NCBI GenBank assembly: GCA_018340375.1
Contig: JAFFJZ010000009.1
Coordinates: forward strand, 18,120,501-18,184,500
Source of the DNA: Gonatopus flavifemur
Lineage: Eukaryota > Arthropoda > Insecta > Hymenoptera > Dryinidae
Reading direction: 5' to 3'
Length of the DNA stretch: 64,000 nucleotides
Shown: piece after piece, positions 22,676 through 35,161 of the stretch
Layout: each line of letters opens with the position of its first letter
How positions within the stretch are numbered: position 1 is the stretch's first letter
The notes under the pieces: generated by a model
The model's database searches: none
What the model saw: only the letters and a program-made list of their open reading frames with translations
Told to the model about the DNA's origin: nothing
Position numbers and translations under genes: made by a program

Positions 22676-25600
22676 CTAATTGCTCGATCGAGATTATCAA
22701 AATTGTGGTGACGCCACTTCGTTCCCATTTTTTCATCCTTCATAGAGCGTGAAAATTCTGATTCGTGGTCGTGGTTATTTCCTGTATCCGTTTTGTCAAT
22801 AAACTTTGCCGAACTTCTAATCAGTCTAGTACTCATGAGAATTTGTAAGATCTAATGTACTGTCACAATGGTTGAAGTAACTAATCAATCTTCCCATTTT
22901 TTGATGTCAAAAACCTCATCATAACTGATTGAATTGTCGTACTATAGGTTTTGTTGAACAGGGGTCAGGTATTTTATTAGTCCACTTCTTAATCAATCTT
23001 GGTGACAAAATCTGATCCAGACGATCTCATAGATCCAAATTCAATCCCATCGGAGCTCAATCGTCCGTTGTCAATGTGCGCGAAGACATTCCAATGTTCC
23101 TATAAGATATGATTAGACACAATGAATTTTTCTGACCTGGGTTCCCTTTCCTGGGTCGAAAATTGTCCAAATATTCAATAGTATGTACGTTCCCCTGGAA
23201 ACATATGTTCCTGAAGTTTGAATCGTTTATTGAACCGAATTGGTTATTCAATAACGAAATCCTGCGCTGTTGAAGACCCAAAAACTTGCAATAGATTATT
23301 TAGACGATGTTTCCAGTTCCAAGAAGTTGATTCGAGAAGATCAACACCGATGATTTCTCAGATTTTGTGAGTTCGAGTTTTCGTTTTGTTTCTGTGAATA
23401 ATTGGAATTTCAACAACATTGGGAAGATCTCATTCCTCCGCATATCACTTCCTGGGGCTCTGAATGTCGAATATCTGAAAGGAATCATATCGGACACAAA
23501 GCATTGAATTTCACAACATAACCATACATACTTTGATTCAAATGATTATGACATGTATTTATGAACAACTTATCTAAAAACATCAGGAGCCACAATGCAT
23601 TTTTATTATAACATTGAACGCGATGATGTTTTTTTTTTTCCCCGATACTAAATGTTTCCTTTTCTAGCAAATAATCACGCATTCATTATCATGATCCAAG
23701 AGAATGTCAAAACATTCTCCCACAAATTCAGAATTGTGAATAAACATACAGACGAGTGCGTGCCGTCGGTGGTTCCAACAAATCATCAATGACAATAATT
23801 ATATGATTCAAAAAAGTACGAATGGGGTATAACAGTATCGTTAGATCTCTCCCCACTAATTCATCACGAAATGAGTGCGGTTATCTTCAGGTGATCATGA
23901 CATTCCTAAACGATATCTGAGACTTATTTTCAGGGAAAGTTGAAGAATTATTGTAGAATGATATTCTTCTGAATGATTGCTTATAATTGATCATAGAAAT
24001 GTGAATGGTTTGTTCGAAATTCCCTAAGATTTGACAAGACTCAATAAGATTGTCATTGAAAATATTTGTGTACCCAACCAAATCTCATTGACAAGTGATC
24101 AGATGAAATTGATCAGACCTTTGTTCAATTTAAATAGGATCCGGCGAAATTCAGTGGATCTTTTCTAATCACGATAATTATTTCATTTATGAATGATTTC
24201 TCATTCAATTGAAGTTCTTATGAAGTTGAAAGGTCTGTTACGTTGACACAGAATCATAGGCGAGAGGCAAGGAAGTCGAATCTTGAACACGATAATCCAA
24301 GTTCGATTCCGAATGAAACCAGGTTTCTTTTTCATCCAGAAATGTATTTTTCTCATTTACTGGTCAAATTGTCATCAAAATTGCTGCAATAATTTAACAT
24401 TTTGATAACGCCTCGATCATCAGAATAATATCAAGTTGATGTATTCTTTAGTATATCGGTCCATTTTGGACGTATACACCAATGTTATACGTTATATGTA
24501 AGATAAATCTACACCCAGTCTTCATCTAAAAACCATTCTTACGAAGCTCAAGTTCTCTAAATTGCTGAATTCATCATTGACGTGGCACTCCGTCATGATT
24601 GTAAAAGAATGAGTTAGTAATAGTAGATGTATTAATTTTAGCTTTCTATATATCTAGGTTAGCAGTCTAGATAACCACGAATACAGTCATCCCTCATAAT
24701 CAAGTCAATCATCAAACTTCACCAATATTTCAGACCAATACTTAAGAAGCAGCCTCGCTTTTCTTGTAGTAATAATTATGATGGGAAATGAAATTGGTTG
24801 GTTAGAAATCAATCGACTTTATATGTTCTTTTAATATTCCATAATTTGGAGTGATGTTGAAATTTATTCCTCAATTATGACGGCTGGAACACTAGATCAG
24901 GATGTGAAACGATTATTATGGTCCCGATTGGAGTCCGATGGATGCCTAATCAGGATCTGATCATTTGTGCGTCACATTCCATATCAATTCCTCATTTGGC
25001 CCTGATTTATTTGAATTGGGCCATGATTGATTTCTCCACGTAGTAAATTATTCACCTCTCCCAGACTAACGGAATATTTGTTTGATATAAATGATTGTTC
25101 TTGTCAAAGTAGCGATGCATTACAGAAATTGTTGAGAAGGATAAAATATACATTCCATCTGGAATCTCACACAAGCAATGATATCAGAACATTATTTTAT
25201 TATTGATTCTGAAAAATTCATGTTGAAATTCTCTATTCATTCCATCGGAATTCTTCCAATTGTGCATCACTCCATATTCGTTTCAAATATATTTTTCATC
25301 GTAAATTTGAACGAATACTCAATATTCAACGGAACAATCACTATAAAAGGCGATTTGAATGCTCGTCGGGATGTATACGAGTTGGAGAGTTGAAATGTGG
25401 GAAAAATTTCTTCTCCATTAGTAAACGACATTTATGTCTGATGGAAACGCAATTTAAAGTATTGCACAAGAAACAATAGCAATACGTAGATATAATGACA
25501 AAATGAATTGATAAAATCTGTGTATGGAATTGAATACAGATAACAATAGTATAGGGATTCGGAAAAAACGAAAGGACTGTTATTCGACCTTTCTAATAGG

Positions 25601-25735
25601 GTGAATCAAGGTGAGATGACGCACTCTTCGGCTTCACTACAGCACGGAATAATTACTGAAGGAGAATGTAAAGATTTTGATTGAATCTTTATATTTTTCT
25701 TGAGTGGACGAGGTTTGAGAACTAGGAAAACTAGG
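22676..25735. other. AT-rich non-coding DNA
   Basis: About 3 kb without a recognisable gene. It contains only the dispersed repeat near 23420 and simple AT sequence. Short open frames have no motifs. Confidence 0.5.
23420..23550. repeat. Dispersed repeat, copy 2
   Basis: Same-orientation partner of 17820-17975, sharing CACAAAGCAT and ACATAACCA blocks with TTTGATTCAAAT after them. Confidence 0.55.
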
Positions 25736-25945
25736 AAGAAAACTAGGAAATTTCTCACTGCTTCGATCGAATAGAGAACAAGCACGAGGTACCGAACGCT
25801 TCGTAACGACTGATTTGAATTCCAAGCGTACAAGCAGTTCGTATCGAAAATTCACACACACACAAACACACATAAGCGAGTGGTAAGCGTAGGAACGGCT
25901 GGCCGTTTACAGACGCAACCAAGAAAGAGCCAGAATTCCACAACA
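25736..25945 (-). repeat. BEL 3' LTR, truncated
   Basis: Begins TGTTGTGGAATTCTGG on the minus strand immediately after a purine-rich tract and matches 32240-32031 over 210 bp with five differences. Similarity stops abruptly at 25736, where unrelated sequence begins. Confidence 0.9.
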
Positions 25946-25981
25946 TTCCGCCCGCCTCGTTTCTTCGGAGAAGAAACGAAA

Positions 25982-28900
25982 CTACTCAGATCCAGCCTCT
26001 AGGCTGACCGGCAACAGACATACCTTTGTAATGGGGCGTTTAAATAAACCAGAAGCCGTTTTAACGGTTACCACCCGCACCAAATTATCCGCACCCGGAT
26101 GGCATCCAACTACGCGGCCGAGCTCCCATCTAGCGGGAGGCAAGTCAACATTTTTCAGCAGTACAAGATCTCCCGACTTAATATTCGACCTGCGCCAATA
26201 CCAGTTAGAACGCTGTTGGAGCGAGTGCAAATAGTCACGATTCCATGATTTCCAAAATTGTTCTGTTAACCGCTGGACCGCTTGCCAGCGAGATAAGCGG
26301 TTCTCTTGCACATCCAGTACAGAGGGGGTCGGTCTTGCCTTGAGACTGGTACCGATCAAGAAGTGACCAGGCGTTAGCGCTTTCAACGACTCAACATCAT
26401 CGAACAACGGCGCAATGGGACGAGAATTGAGACAAGCCTCGACGCTACACAGAACAGTTTGAAATTCGTCCCTCACTGGAGTGACGGAGCCCAATAAACG
26501 GCGTAAGTGAAATTTCACTCGTTTCAACCCCGCCTCCCAGATTCCACCAAAGTGGGGTGCCCCAGGAGGAATAAAATGCCATCTTATGCTATCGGTAACA
26601 CATCTATCTCTCAATGTAGCGTCTCGCACGATACTTCTGAAACAAGCGGCAAGTTCTTTCGTGGCACCAACGAAATTTGTACCGTTATCCGAGTACATAT
26701 CGGAGGGCATGCCACGTCGCGCCATAAACCGATCGAGAGCCGCGATAAAGTCCGAAGCGGAGCAACTGTCTACGAGTTCCAAATGGATGGCCTTGACAGA
26801 GAGACAAACAAACAAGCTAACGAAAACCTTCACCGTTCGATTCCCACGGCCTTTTGACAAGCGCACAAGAAATGGGCCGGCATAGTCCACCCCCACATGC
26901 GAAAATGGTCTTGTCGGAGTTACTCTGCAAGCGGGAAGAGCACCCATAAGTTGTTGTGGTGATGCCGCCCGATGTCGCGTGCAAACAACGCAGTTTGAAA
27001 TACAGCGTTTCACCAACGTTTTGATCCCAAGAATCCAGTAATCTTGCCTTGAATGATGAATCATCAAATGAACGCCACCGTGTAATGTTTGATCGTGAGC
27101 TCGTCTTACTAGCAATATGGAAAGCTCACAGCTAGGCAGAATTATAGGGAACTTCTGATTATATGGAAGAGAGCTTTTGGCAAGTCGACCTCCTACACGC
27201 AAAACTACAGAATCATCCAGGAATGGATTCAACCTCAAAATGCTACTTCTCTTAGATAACGGCATACGCGCAGCTAAGCAATTCAACTCAGGAAGGAAGA
27301 ACAGCTTTTGTAATTTCTTGCACCAGAACATTTCCGCCTCCTGAAACTCGTCGACAGCTATGCTTCGATCTTGGAAAACTGCAGATTTCAGACGCGCACG
27401 AGTAACAAAGCGAAAACAATAGCAAGTTATTCGAATTAGTCGCAACCAGGATGAAACCGGCCGGAAAGGACTCCAAATAACCTCAACGGTAACTGTCATC
27501 ACAGTCTTCTCCACTTTCAATTCGGATAAAGCAACAGAAGAAGGCTCTACGACCACCGCAGGCCAATTATTCTGAGATTCCCTCAACCAGTGAGGCCCTC
27601 GCCACCACAGCTCACATTCTGGCAGCTTTTCTGCAGAAATGCCCCTAGACGCAATGTCTGCCGGGTTTTCCTTGCCAGCTACATGCTTCCAAACTGCATC
27701 CGGAACTTGAGATTGGATACCGGATACACGATTCGCAACAAAAGTTGTCCACCGGCTAGGAGCGCTGCATATCCACGACAAAGCGACTGTAGAATCAGTC
27801 CAACAAAACACCGGAACTTCAGTTAATTCCATCGACGACTGCACAAAGCAAACTAGTTTGGAAAGCAAATGAGCAGCACACAGTTCTAACCTTGGAATGG
27901 AAATGGACTTGAGAGGTGCAACCTTAGTTTTAGCAGCAAGTAATGAAATCCTCGGGGCGAAGCGATTATTGCATACCCTGAGGTGAGTTAAAGCAGCGTA
28001 AGCCACGTTCGAGGCATCCGCGAAACCATGTATAGAAATTTGATCGCCACAATAAAGCTGCCCAGTCCAGCGAGGGATAACCACATTTTGTAAATGCACA
28101 AGCTCATTATAATACCGTATGCATTGCGTGTTTAAATCAAGAGGGAGCGGATCATCCCAACCTAATTTTCTTGTCCACATAACCTGCAGTAGAATCTTTG
28201 CCTGAACGGTTACAGCAGCGACCCATCCTAAAGGATCAAAACTGCGTAGGATACACGATAAGAAGGTACGCTTGGTTAAAGAGCTAACTTCCTCAAGTTC
28301 AGCATGATAATAGAAGCAATCAGAACCTGGATTCCATAGAATCCCCAGCAAGCGTAGCTTCTCATCCTGCATTAGAAGTTTATCGCACGCCAAGCCATGA
28401 TCATGCGTATCGATATCCAGCAACAATTCCGACGCGTTGCTGGCCCATTTTCTCAGGCGGAAACCGCCCGCCATGAGCAGCTCGGATACTTCGTGCTTCA
28501 AGCATTGAGCAGAATCAAGGTCTTCGGCTCCAAACAACACATCATCGACATAAACGCGATGCTGAAGAATTTTAGCGGCATTCGGAAATTTCTCCGCTTC
28601 ATCGAGAGCAAGCTGCTTGATCACACGATTCGCAAGGAATGGTGCGCAAGCGATGCCGTATGTGACAGTCAACAACCGATACGAATCTAGAGTTGAGCCA
28701 GTATCAGCTCTCCAAAAAATCTTTTGAAAATCTACATCCCGGGGATCGATCCAGATTTGCCGAAACATTTTCTCAATGTCGGCACACAGAACATACTGAA
28801 AACTTCTCCAGCTGCAAATCAATGAAAACAGATCAGCCTGCAATTTGGGACCTACTAATAAGAAATCGTTCAAGGACTTCCGATTGGCGGTATGCATAGA

Positions 28901-30442
28901 AGCATTGAACACAACGCGTAACTTTGAGGTAGAGCTACTGTCCCTCCAAACTGGATGATGGGAGATAAAACACCCATTCTGCAACGAATCAATTTCTTTG
29001 ACCAATTCCATATGGCCCTTGGATAAATATTCGGCCATGAAATCCCTATAAGCCTGAAACTGATCCGAATCAGCTGAGAGTCGCTGCTCATTTTTTAGAA
29101 AAAACTGCCGAGCGATATCAGCTGAACGCGGCAAATCTATTCCATTTTCAGATTTGAACGGTAGTCTCACTACGTATTTGCCATCTGCAGAACGTGAATG
29201 GGTATTCACAAAAAGCTGCTCGCATTCCATTTCTTCTAGGGTGAGTTTAGAAGCGACAGGAATGTCTTCCAACTCCCAAAATCTAGAAAGCGACTGATCT
29301 AGTTCCTGACATAGGCAGATATGATTCACGGAAACGGTCGCACAACTTGCAGGATATGTTCCGTAAACCACCCAACCAAATATACTGTTCTGTGCAACAG
29401 GAGCGTTGCTCGGTCCCTTACGCATTTCTGGTAATAATATATCCCCTAAATAATCAGCGCCTATGATTAACTCGATGGATCCTGGCCGTTGAGGGGCAGG
29501 ATCCGCCAACGTAAGTTGTTCCAGATGAGTCCAACGCTCATTGACATTCATCAATTTAGTAGCATACGAGGTTAAGCACGGCAGCACCAACGCCCTGACC
29601 TCAACAACAGGCCCACGACGGTGAACCGGTTCGATTGAAAAGCTAGCAGCAGCTCTAACTGTTATCGTCGAACTGTCTCCAACAGCGCTCACCCTAGCTT
29701 CTATGCGCTCTTCCTTCAGGTTCAAGAGCCGGGAGATATTCTCTGAAAGGAAGGTAACTTGAGAACCTAAATCAAGCAACGCTCTGGCCTCAACAAATCT
29801 ACCATTTTTCGTGCGCAGTAATACAATAGCAGTAGGCAATAGAATAGCACAAGGCAAGCTTTTGTGCACAACTTGCGAACAAGTCGATGAGTGAACGTTA
29901 CTTCTATCACTCTGAGATTCGTAAGGAATATCAGAATCAAGTTCGGCCGAATGACTCGAATTTGACGCACCAGCAGGGTTAGGTTGTACAGATTTATGCA
30001 ATAATGAATGATGCCTTTGATTGCACTGAAAACATACGTTACTGCTTTTGCAATTTGACAGGAAATGCCCTTCGCTCAAACAATTGAGGCAACATTTGTT
30101 TTGCTTCACAAATTCCAAGCGCTGCGCTACTGACTTTTGTTTAAAACGGTCGCAATGAAACAAGCGATGATCATTTTTACATAAAATACATTTATCAGAA
30201 AAAACATTGGTTTGGCATGAACGAAAAGTATTGTTGTTACTGCTATTATATTTGCTTGGTTTAGCATTTGCAGAAAAAGATGTTCCTACAGCAGAAGATT
30301 CTAACGCTCGAATTGTTGCGGAAAAAAAACTTTTGATTTTAGCAAAAGTTGGACTTGTTGTCGTGTCCTTTGAATCGAACTCCCATTCTGTTCGCGTTTG
30401 TAAATCTAATTTGCTAACAAGTAAACCAGAATAGGGTCCCAT
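25982..30442 (-). pseudogene. pol: BEL/Pao pol polyprotein (gag end to integrase)
   Basis: An open frame of 1486 codons. CCHC-type zinc knuckles lie at about residues 87-147. A retropepsin-like site at about 224 reads L-L-D-L-G-S, where D-S/T-G is expected, so protease activity is doubtful. Reverse transcriptase has Y-V-D-D at about 627. RNase H has T-D-S-T at about 880. Integrase has an H-H-C-C zinc finger at about 1115-1150 and a D, D, E triad at about 1186, 1250 and 1302. The first residues are out of frame with gag (minus 1), and the break falls within the conserved DUF1759-like gag region, so an indel is likelier than programmed frameshifting. Confidence 0.92.
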
Positions 30443-31185
30443 GTCTCGTTATATACCGAAAGATTAGCAAGGGCAGTAACAGCATTACTCGTAGAATCTA
30501 AAATATATCTTAAGTCATGTACGGTACGTGATTTTAAGCAAGGAATGCTAATAAAACTGTGCAGATACGCTTCAATAATCAGCCTTTGATTCTCGTATCT
30601 CTCCTGTAAAGCGGTCCAAGCAGCGTTATAGTTTGCAGCGGTAGTTGGCAGACTCTCAATGAGCAGCAAAGCCTCCCCAGACAAGCACGACTTTAAAAAT
30701 TGAAGCTTCTGCACGTTCGAAGTTTGCGGATAAGCCTCAAAAATAGCCTGAAATTGGTCCTTGAAGGAATTCCACTTCAAATAAGACCCCGAGAACTTCG
30801 GTAGATCCAGTCGGGGTAGTTGAAAAGGTCTTACTTGCACCTGTGAAGTATCGAGTGAATTAGAGGTTGGAACAGCAGCAGGAGGATTCGAGGGCAAAAG
30901 AGCCAAAAATCCAGACAAAGCTTTCTCGTACGCTTCTTCAACTGAAGCAAATTTATCCGCTTTGAAATATTCAATTTGAAGTTTTTCCTGCTCGGTTAGA
31001 ATCATACTTAGTTGCAAATGCTTTGTTTTAGCATCCTCCCAATAAGCATTTAATCGCTCTATACGTTTATTTATATTCACCGTATTGATATTTTGTGCAC
31101 CTACTTTCTTGAAATTAGTTACACTCCTTTCGATAAAACCCTGAGTCTGGAGCAATGATGCTACGAGTTCATCAATTTCAGGCAT
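30406..31185 (-). pseudogene. gag: BEL/Pao gag, N-terminal part
   Basis: A 259-codon frame starting at an ATG 436 bp after the primer site. The middle holds a DUF1759-like gag region: L-P-K-F-S-G-S-Y-L-K-W-N-S-F, then L-K-S-C-L-S-G-E-A. It ends at a TAG that overlaps the pol frame by 37 bp; pol lies in the minus 1 frame. In intact BEL elements gag and pol form one frame. The product would package the RNA. Confidence 0.88.
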
Positions 31186-31620
31186 GATTTTGAATTCGTT
31201 CTCTTAAAGTCCAACGAACGAATTTATAAGAATGACAGCTGATGTGTCACACAGACAGATACAAGAAGTCGAATGAATAGATGAAGTACTTATCTTTGTG
31301 TTGACGCTGCGTATACTCAACACATGTAGGTGATACCTGGTATAGACCTCCCCGTCCACACGTCCCGACGTCTCGTCTACAAGCAAGCGTGCGATGATAT
31401 GACGACCAAGCTCACAAAGAGAGGAACGAAGATAGTCGAAAACGGCCGATGACGTAGCAAGCGTTTGTCGGGAAGCGTAGCACACGTGTATATGGACGAA
31501 TATCATATAATATTATTTTCAGCGCACCGAATTTTGCACCAAGGTCAAAACAAGTAAACATCGACAAGAGTTCAATAGAAAAGCGGTTGAACGTATATAT
31601 ATCAAGAATCGAGCCGGCGA

Positions 31621-31638
31621 ATCCGGCTCGAAGGACCA
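31621..31638 (-). other. Primer-binding site, tRNA-Tyr type
   Basis: TGGTCCTTCGAGCCGGAT on the minus strand is complementary to the 3' end of eukaryotic tRNA-Tyr (acceptor stem ...TCGAAGGA plus CCA). It starts four bases after the 5' LTR end. Confidence 0.85.
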
Positions 31639-31642
31639 TTAA

Positions 31643-32240
31643 TGAAAGGGAATTGGAAGTTATATATAAAAAAAAAACTAAAGCGAATGAGTTTGAACCA
31701 AAAGTTTAATAATCTCAAACTCGTTAAATTTCCCTTCAACAAACAATAGCCGATTCCCGACTCGATTCCCAATTAGTTTATAACTAATCTGTTCAGTACC
31801 TTCATCTGAACAAGCTTCAATTCATAGATCACAACGATCACTTAAAAACTAAATTTTCGCAAACCAAACAAGCGGCGAGCCGTTACTCCACGTTCGAAAC
31901 ACGAAGCAGTGAGTTGCACGGTAAAACCCACTCCAGCACTCTCGAACAAAGGCTTCACACAAGGAGATTTTCCAAGCCCCTATTATCGAGCACGATTAAA
32001 GACAATAGAATATTTCCGCACGCAAAATACAAGAAAACTAGGAAATTCCTCACTGCTTCGATCGAATAGAGAACAAGCACGAGGTACCGAACGCTTCGTA
32101 ACGACTAATTTGAATTCCAAGCGTACAAGCAGTTCGTATCGAAAATTCACACACACACAAACATACATAAGCGAGTGGTAATCGTAGGAACGGCTGGCCG
32201 TTTACAGGCGCAACCAAGAAAGAGCCAGAATTCCACAACA
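31643..32240 (-). repeat. BEL 5' LTR
   Basis: 598 bp from TGTTGTGG to ...TTTCA, placed just upstream of the primer site. The first 210 bp match the 3' LTR remnant. The far flank is ATCCT at 32241-32245, a possible 5-bp target copy whose partner is lost. Confidence 0.85.
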
Positions 32241-32245
32241 ATCCT

Positions 32246-34183
32246 GAAACGAAAGAAAAATTTTATCTCGTTTCGTATCAGATTTTTTAACAAGGCTGCT
32301 CCTTCAGTCCTCCGCCGATTTTCTTATAACTTTGCATGATTTTCTCTTCACACTCAATTCAGAATGAGGGTTTTTTGAAGCCTCAGATACCTGTCTTATT
32401 GAGAAACCCATCGAAGTCAGAACATGTTCAGTAATATCAATAAGAATTTTGTCTTTCTTTGAGAAGGACTGTCTTCTCACATGTAAATTTTGAATTTCCA
32501 TGAGAAATGAAAATCATACAATTTTGTTCTATTCGAATATCCATTCATTGCATAATACTCATTTCTCGTTTTTTCTTATTCTTATTTTCACCCATGCAAG
32601 ACTGTCAAGACTGACTGTATTGCCAGGACTGAAAAAAACTCAAGCTTGTCCCAAGGTTAGCACATGTGTCAGAAACAAACTTCCGTGAAGAACAATTGGC
32701 CCAACATTGTTCCATGATTGTCCCGTTGTTCCCAATGGATAGTCAGTCATGGTGGATGGTACATTTGTTAATATTCTTGAAATGGTCACTACATTAGGTA
32801 CAAGCTTGGCACGAATGTCAAAATCGAGCATTCGTTGAGAACAATTGTGCCAATATTGCCCACATGAGTGACACCATGTTTTTAAATAGCGACTGGATTT
32901 TAATAAAAATTATAATTCAACAATAGAATCAAAATTGATTGAAATATCAAAGAACGGAAATTTTCCAATGATCATACAAGCTTTTCCCAGTCTTATCACA
33001 TTTTTTCTATCGTTTTAAGATGATTCATGTACGGTATTCTGAGGGAGAAAGTCATGAACTGAATGATGAATGGAATATGAAATATATGAATAATAATTAC
33101 TTTTTTCATCCATATCTGCGATCAAAGAAGCATTGGTTGATGCTTGGTAAATGAATTAGACCGGGCCTGGCAAAACCACTGGCCCAAGCTTGTCCTGATC
33201 TTATCATTCCCGAGCCTAGGCCAAGTTTGGTAAATTGTTCAAGACAAGTCTCGGCAGGTCTTGTGCCAGGCTTGGTCCATAATTGGGCCATTGGTCCATA
33301 CACGCATGGGTACTTCTTAATAAAATGAGCCAAAATTCTTGCAAACTGTATTCTGACAAATATAATTTATTTTTCCGTTTCTTTTCTCTTTAATATTTCA
33401 TTCATCAGCTCTGCAAATATGACCAGCGTGGGTTTCAAGGTTCTACCTTCGTACGGAGAACAAAATAGATGATTAAATATTTGCGGATGTTCGATAATCA
33501 TTATTGACAAATGTTGTTCCTATCTGATCAAAATAGAACACTCGAATCCACTATGGCTCTATTCTTTTGTAAAGCACAGATGATGAAATTAATTCGGACT
33601 AGTCCTTCTGATATCCTCCACATACTGTACTACATATGCATATATATATATATATCCGCGTGTGTGTGTGTATTTTCCTTTTGAATTTCTGAAATTGTAT
33701 GAAGATTCCCAATATGGGATGAGCCGGAGGGAATCAGATCATTTCGTTTTCAATGAATAAAAATGATCAAAAGCATAGTGTTTTCAGTGGGTTTATGGAT
33801 GAATTCTGATTGTACATCTCTTTGGCTTGAAATATATGCAAGAGAAGAATATTAAAATACACAGTTCTTCATTTTGCAACGGAATGAACATGAAATGGCA
33901 AGTATTCCATCCGCCCCAAAATCAGGGGTAACAAGGATCAATAATAAACGTGCACTGAGAAAAATGAATTATGAAATTGACCGTTACTCCGTATATTTTT
34001 CATTCGTGAAATGATGAAAAATGAAGCCAGCTTTACACAGGTGAAAAATCCTTTTCCATACAGTGAGAGATAACCTATTAACCTGTGGTTAACCTATTTT
34101 TCACCTTCCCTTTGGTTTCATTGAACAATCGAATGATATTTATTCCCTCAGTTACCATGATACACATGAAATTCTGAATAATG
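32246..34183. other. Non-coding spacer with simple repeats
   Basis: No gene recognised. A TA/GT microsatellite lies at about 33636-33671. Between 32620 and 33310 words such as CCAAGCTTGTCC, GCCAGGCTTGG and CAATTGGCCC recur in both orientations, suggesting an old inverted element that I could not delimit. Confidence 0.4.
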
Positions 34184-34258
34184 TATTAGGTGTATAACTG
34201 TGCTTCTGCCGTTTTTTTCCGAAATTCGAGGCTTTATTGTGACAAACTGGTTATACAT

Positions 34259-35159
34259 TTATGATTCAAAGTATTGTCCATCGCTGGCCACTACTTTTTT
34301 CCCATGTTTCGGGCAGCATGCGAATCCCGCGTTGAAAGAACTGATCATCTTTTGGAGCGATCCACGAATCGATCCAATTCTTCCCTTCTTCATAAGACCG
34401 GAAGTGCTGGTCAGCTAGGCCAAGTTCCATTGATCGGAACAAGTGATAGTCCGAGGAAGCAACGTCTGGAGAATACGGTGGGTGGGGTAGGACTTCCCAT
34501 TCCAAAGTTTCCAAGTATGTCTTGACCACTTTCGCAACATGGGGTCGAGCATTGTCATGCTGTAAAATCACTTCATCATGTCTCTTGTTGTATTGCGGCC
34601 GTTTGTCTTTCAATGCTCGGCTTGAACGCATGAATTGCGTTTGATAACGATCGCCTGTGATTGTTTCAGTCGGTTTCAACAACTCATAATACACTACGCC
34701 GAGCTGGTCCCGCCAAATACTGAGCATAACCTTGGAACCGTGAATACTCGGTTTGGCCGTCGACGTGGAAGTATGGCCGTGATATCTCCATGATTTTCTG
34801 CGCTTGGGATTATCGTAATGAACCCATTTTTCGGCCCCAGTCACAATGCGATGCAGAAATCCCTTCCGTCTTTGCTTTGCAAGCAGGTGTTCAAGAACAT
34901 ACAAACGACGTACAAAATCTCTTGGCTTCAACTCGTACGGCACCCCATGTCCTTGTTCCTGAATCGTTTCTATAACTTTCAGGCGTTTTGAAATGGCTGT
35001 TTGCGTCACTCCCAATGATCCTGCCAATTCTTGTTGCGTTTAACACGAGTCTTGATCAAGTAATGCCTCCAAATCTGCATCTTCGAAAACCTTCTCTCTT
35101 CCACCCCCATGCTGGTCTTTCACGTTAAAATCACCGTTCTCGAAGCGTTGAAACCACTC
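34259..35159 (-). pseudogene. mariner A transposase, catalytic part
   Basis: The frame contains H-Y-D-N-P-K-R-R-K-S-W (first catalytic Asp), H-D-N-A-R-P-H (second) and Y-S-P-D-V-A-S-S-D-Y (third). There are 34 residues between the second and third Asp, the D,D34D spacing of mariner. A TAA at about 35040-35042 lies in the N-terminal helix-turn-helix region. One extra A near 34300 shifts the last residues out of the usual V-V-A-S-D-G-Q-Y-F end. The N-terminal piece is at 37216-37390. Confidence 0.92.
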
Positions 35160-35161
35160 TC

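Larger units (their letters stand above)
25736..32240 (-). mobile_element. BEL/Pao LTR retrotransposon, nearly complete
   Basis: On the minus strand: 5' LTR (32240-31643), primer site (31638-31621), gag (31185-30406), pol (30442-25982), a purine-rich tract (about 25946-25960) and a 3' LTR remnant (25945-25736). The domain order protease, reverse transcriptase, RNase H, integrase is that of BEL/Pao. Over the 210 bp shared by both LTRs I count five substitutions and no indel, so insertion is fairly recent. The 3' LTR lacks the remaining ~390 bp, so the downstream target duplication cannot be read. Confidence 0.95.

Noticed and set aside
26507..28899. Plus-strand frames opposite BEL pol
   Set aside because: Antisense shadows of the conserved pol gene.
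30406..30442. Programmed minus 1 frameshift site between BEL gag and pol
   Set aside because: The direction fits, but no slippery heptamer is present and BEL elements normally have a single gag-pol frame, so an indel is likelier.
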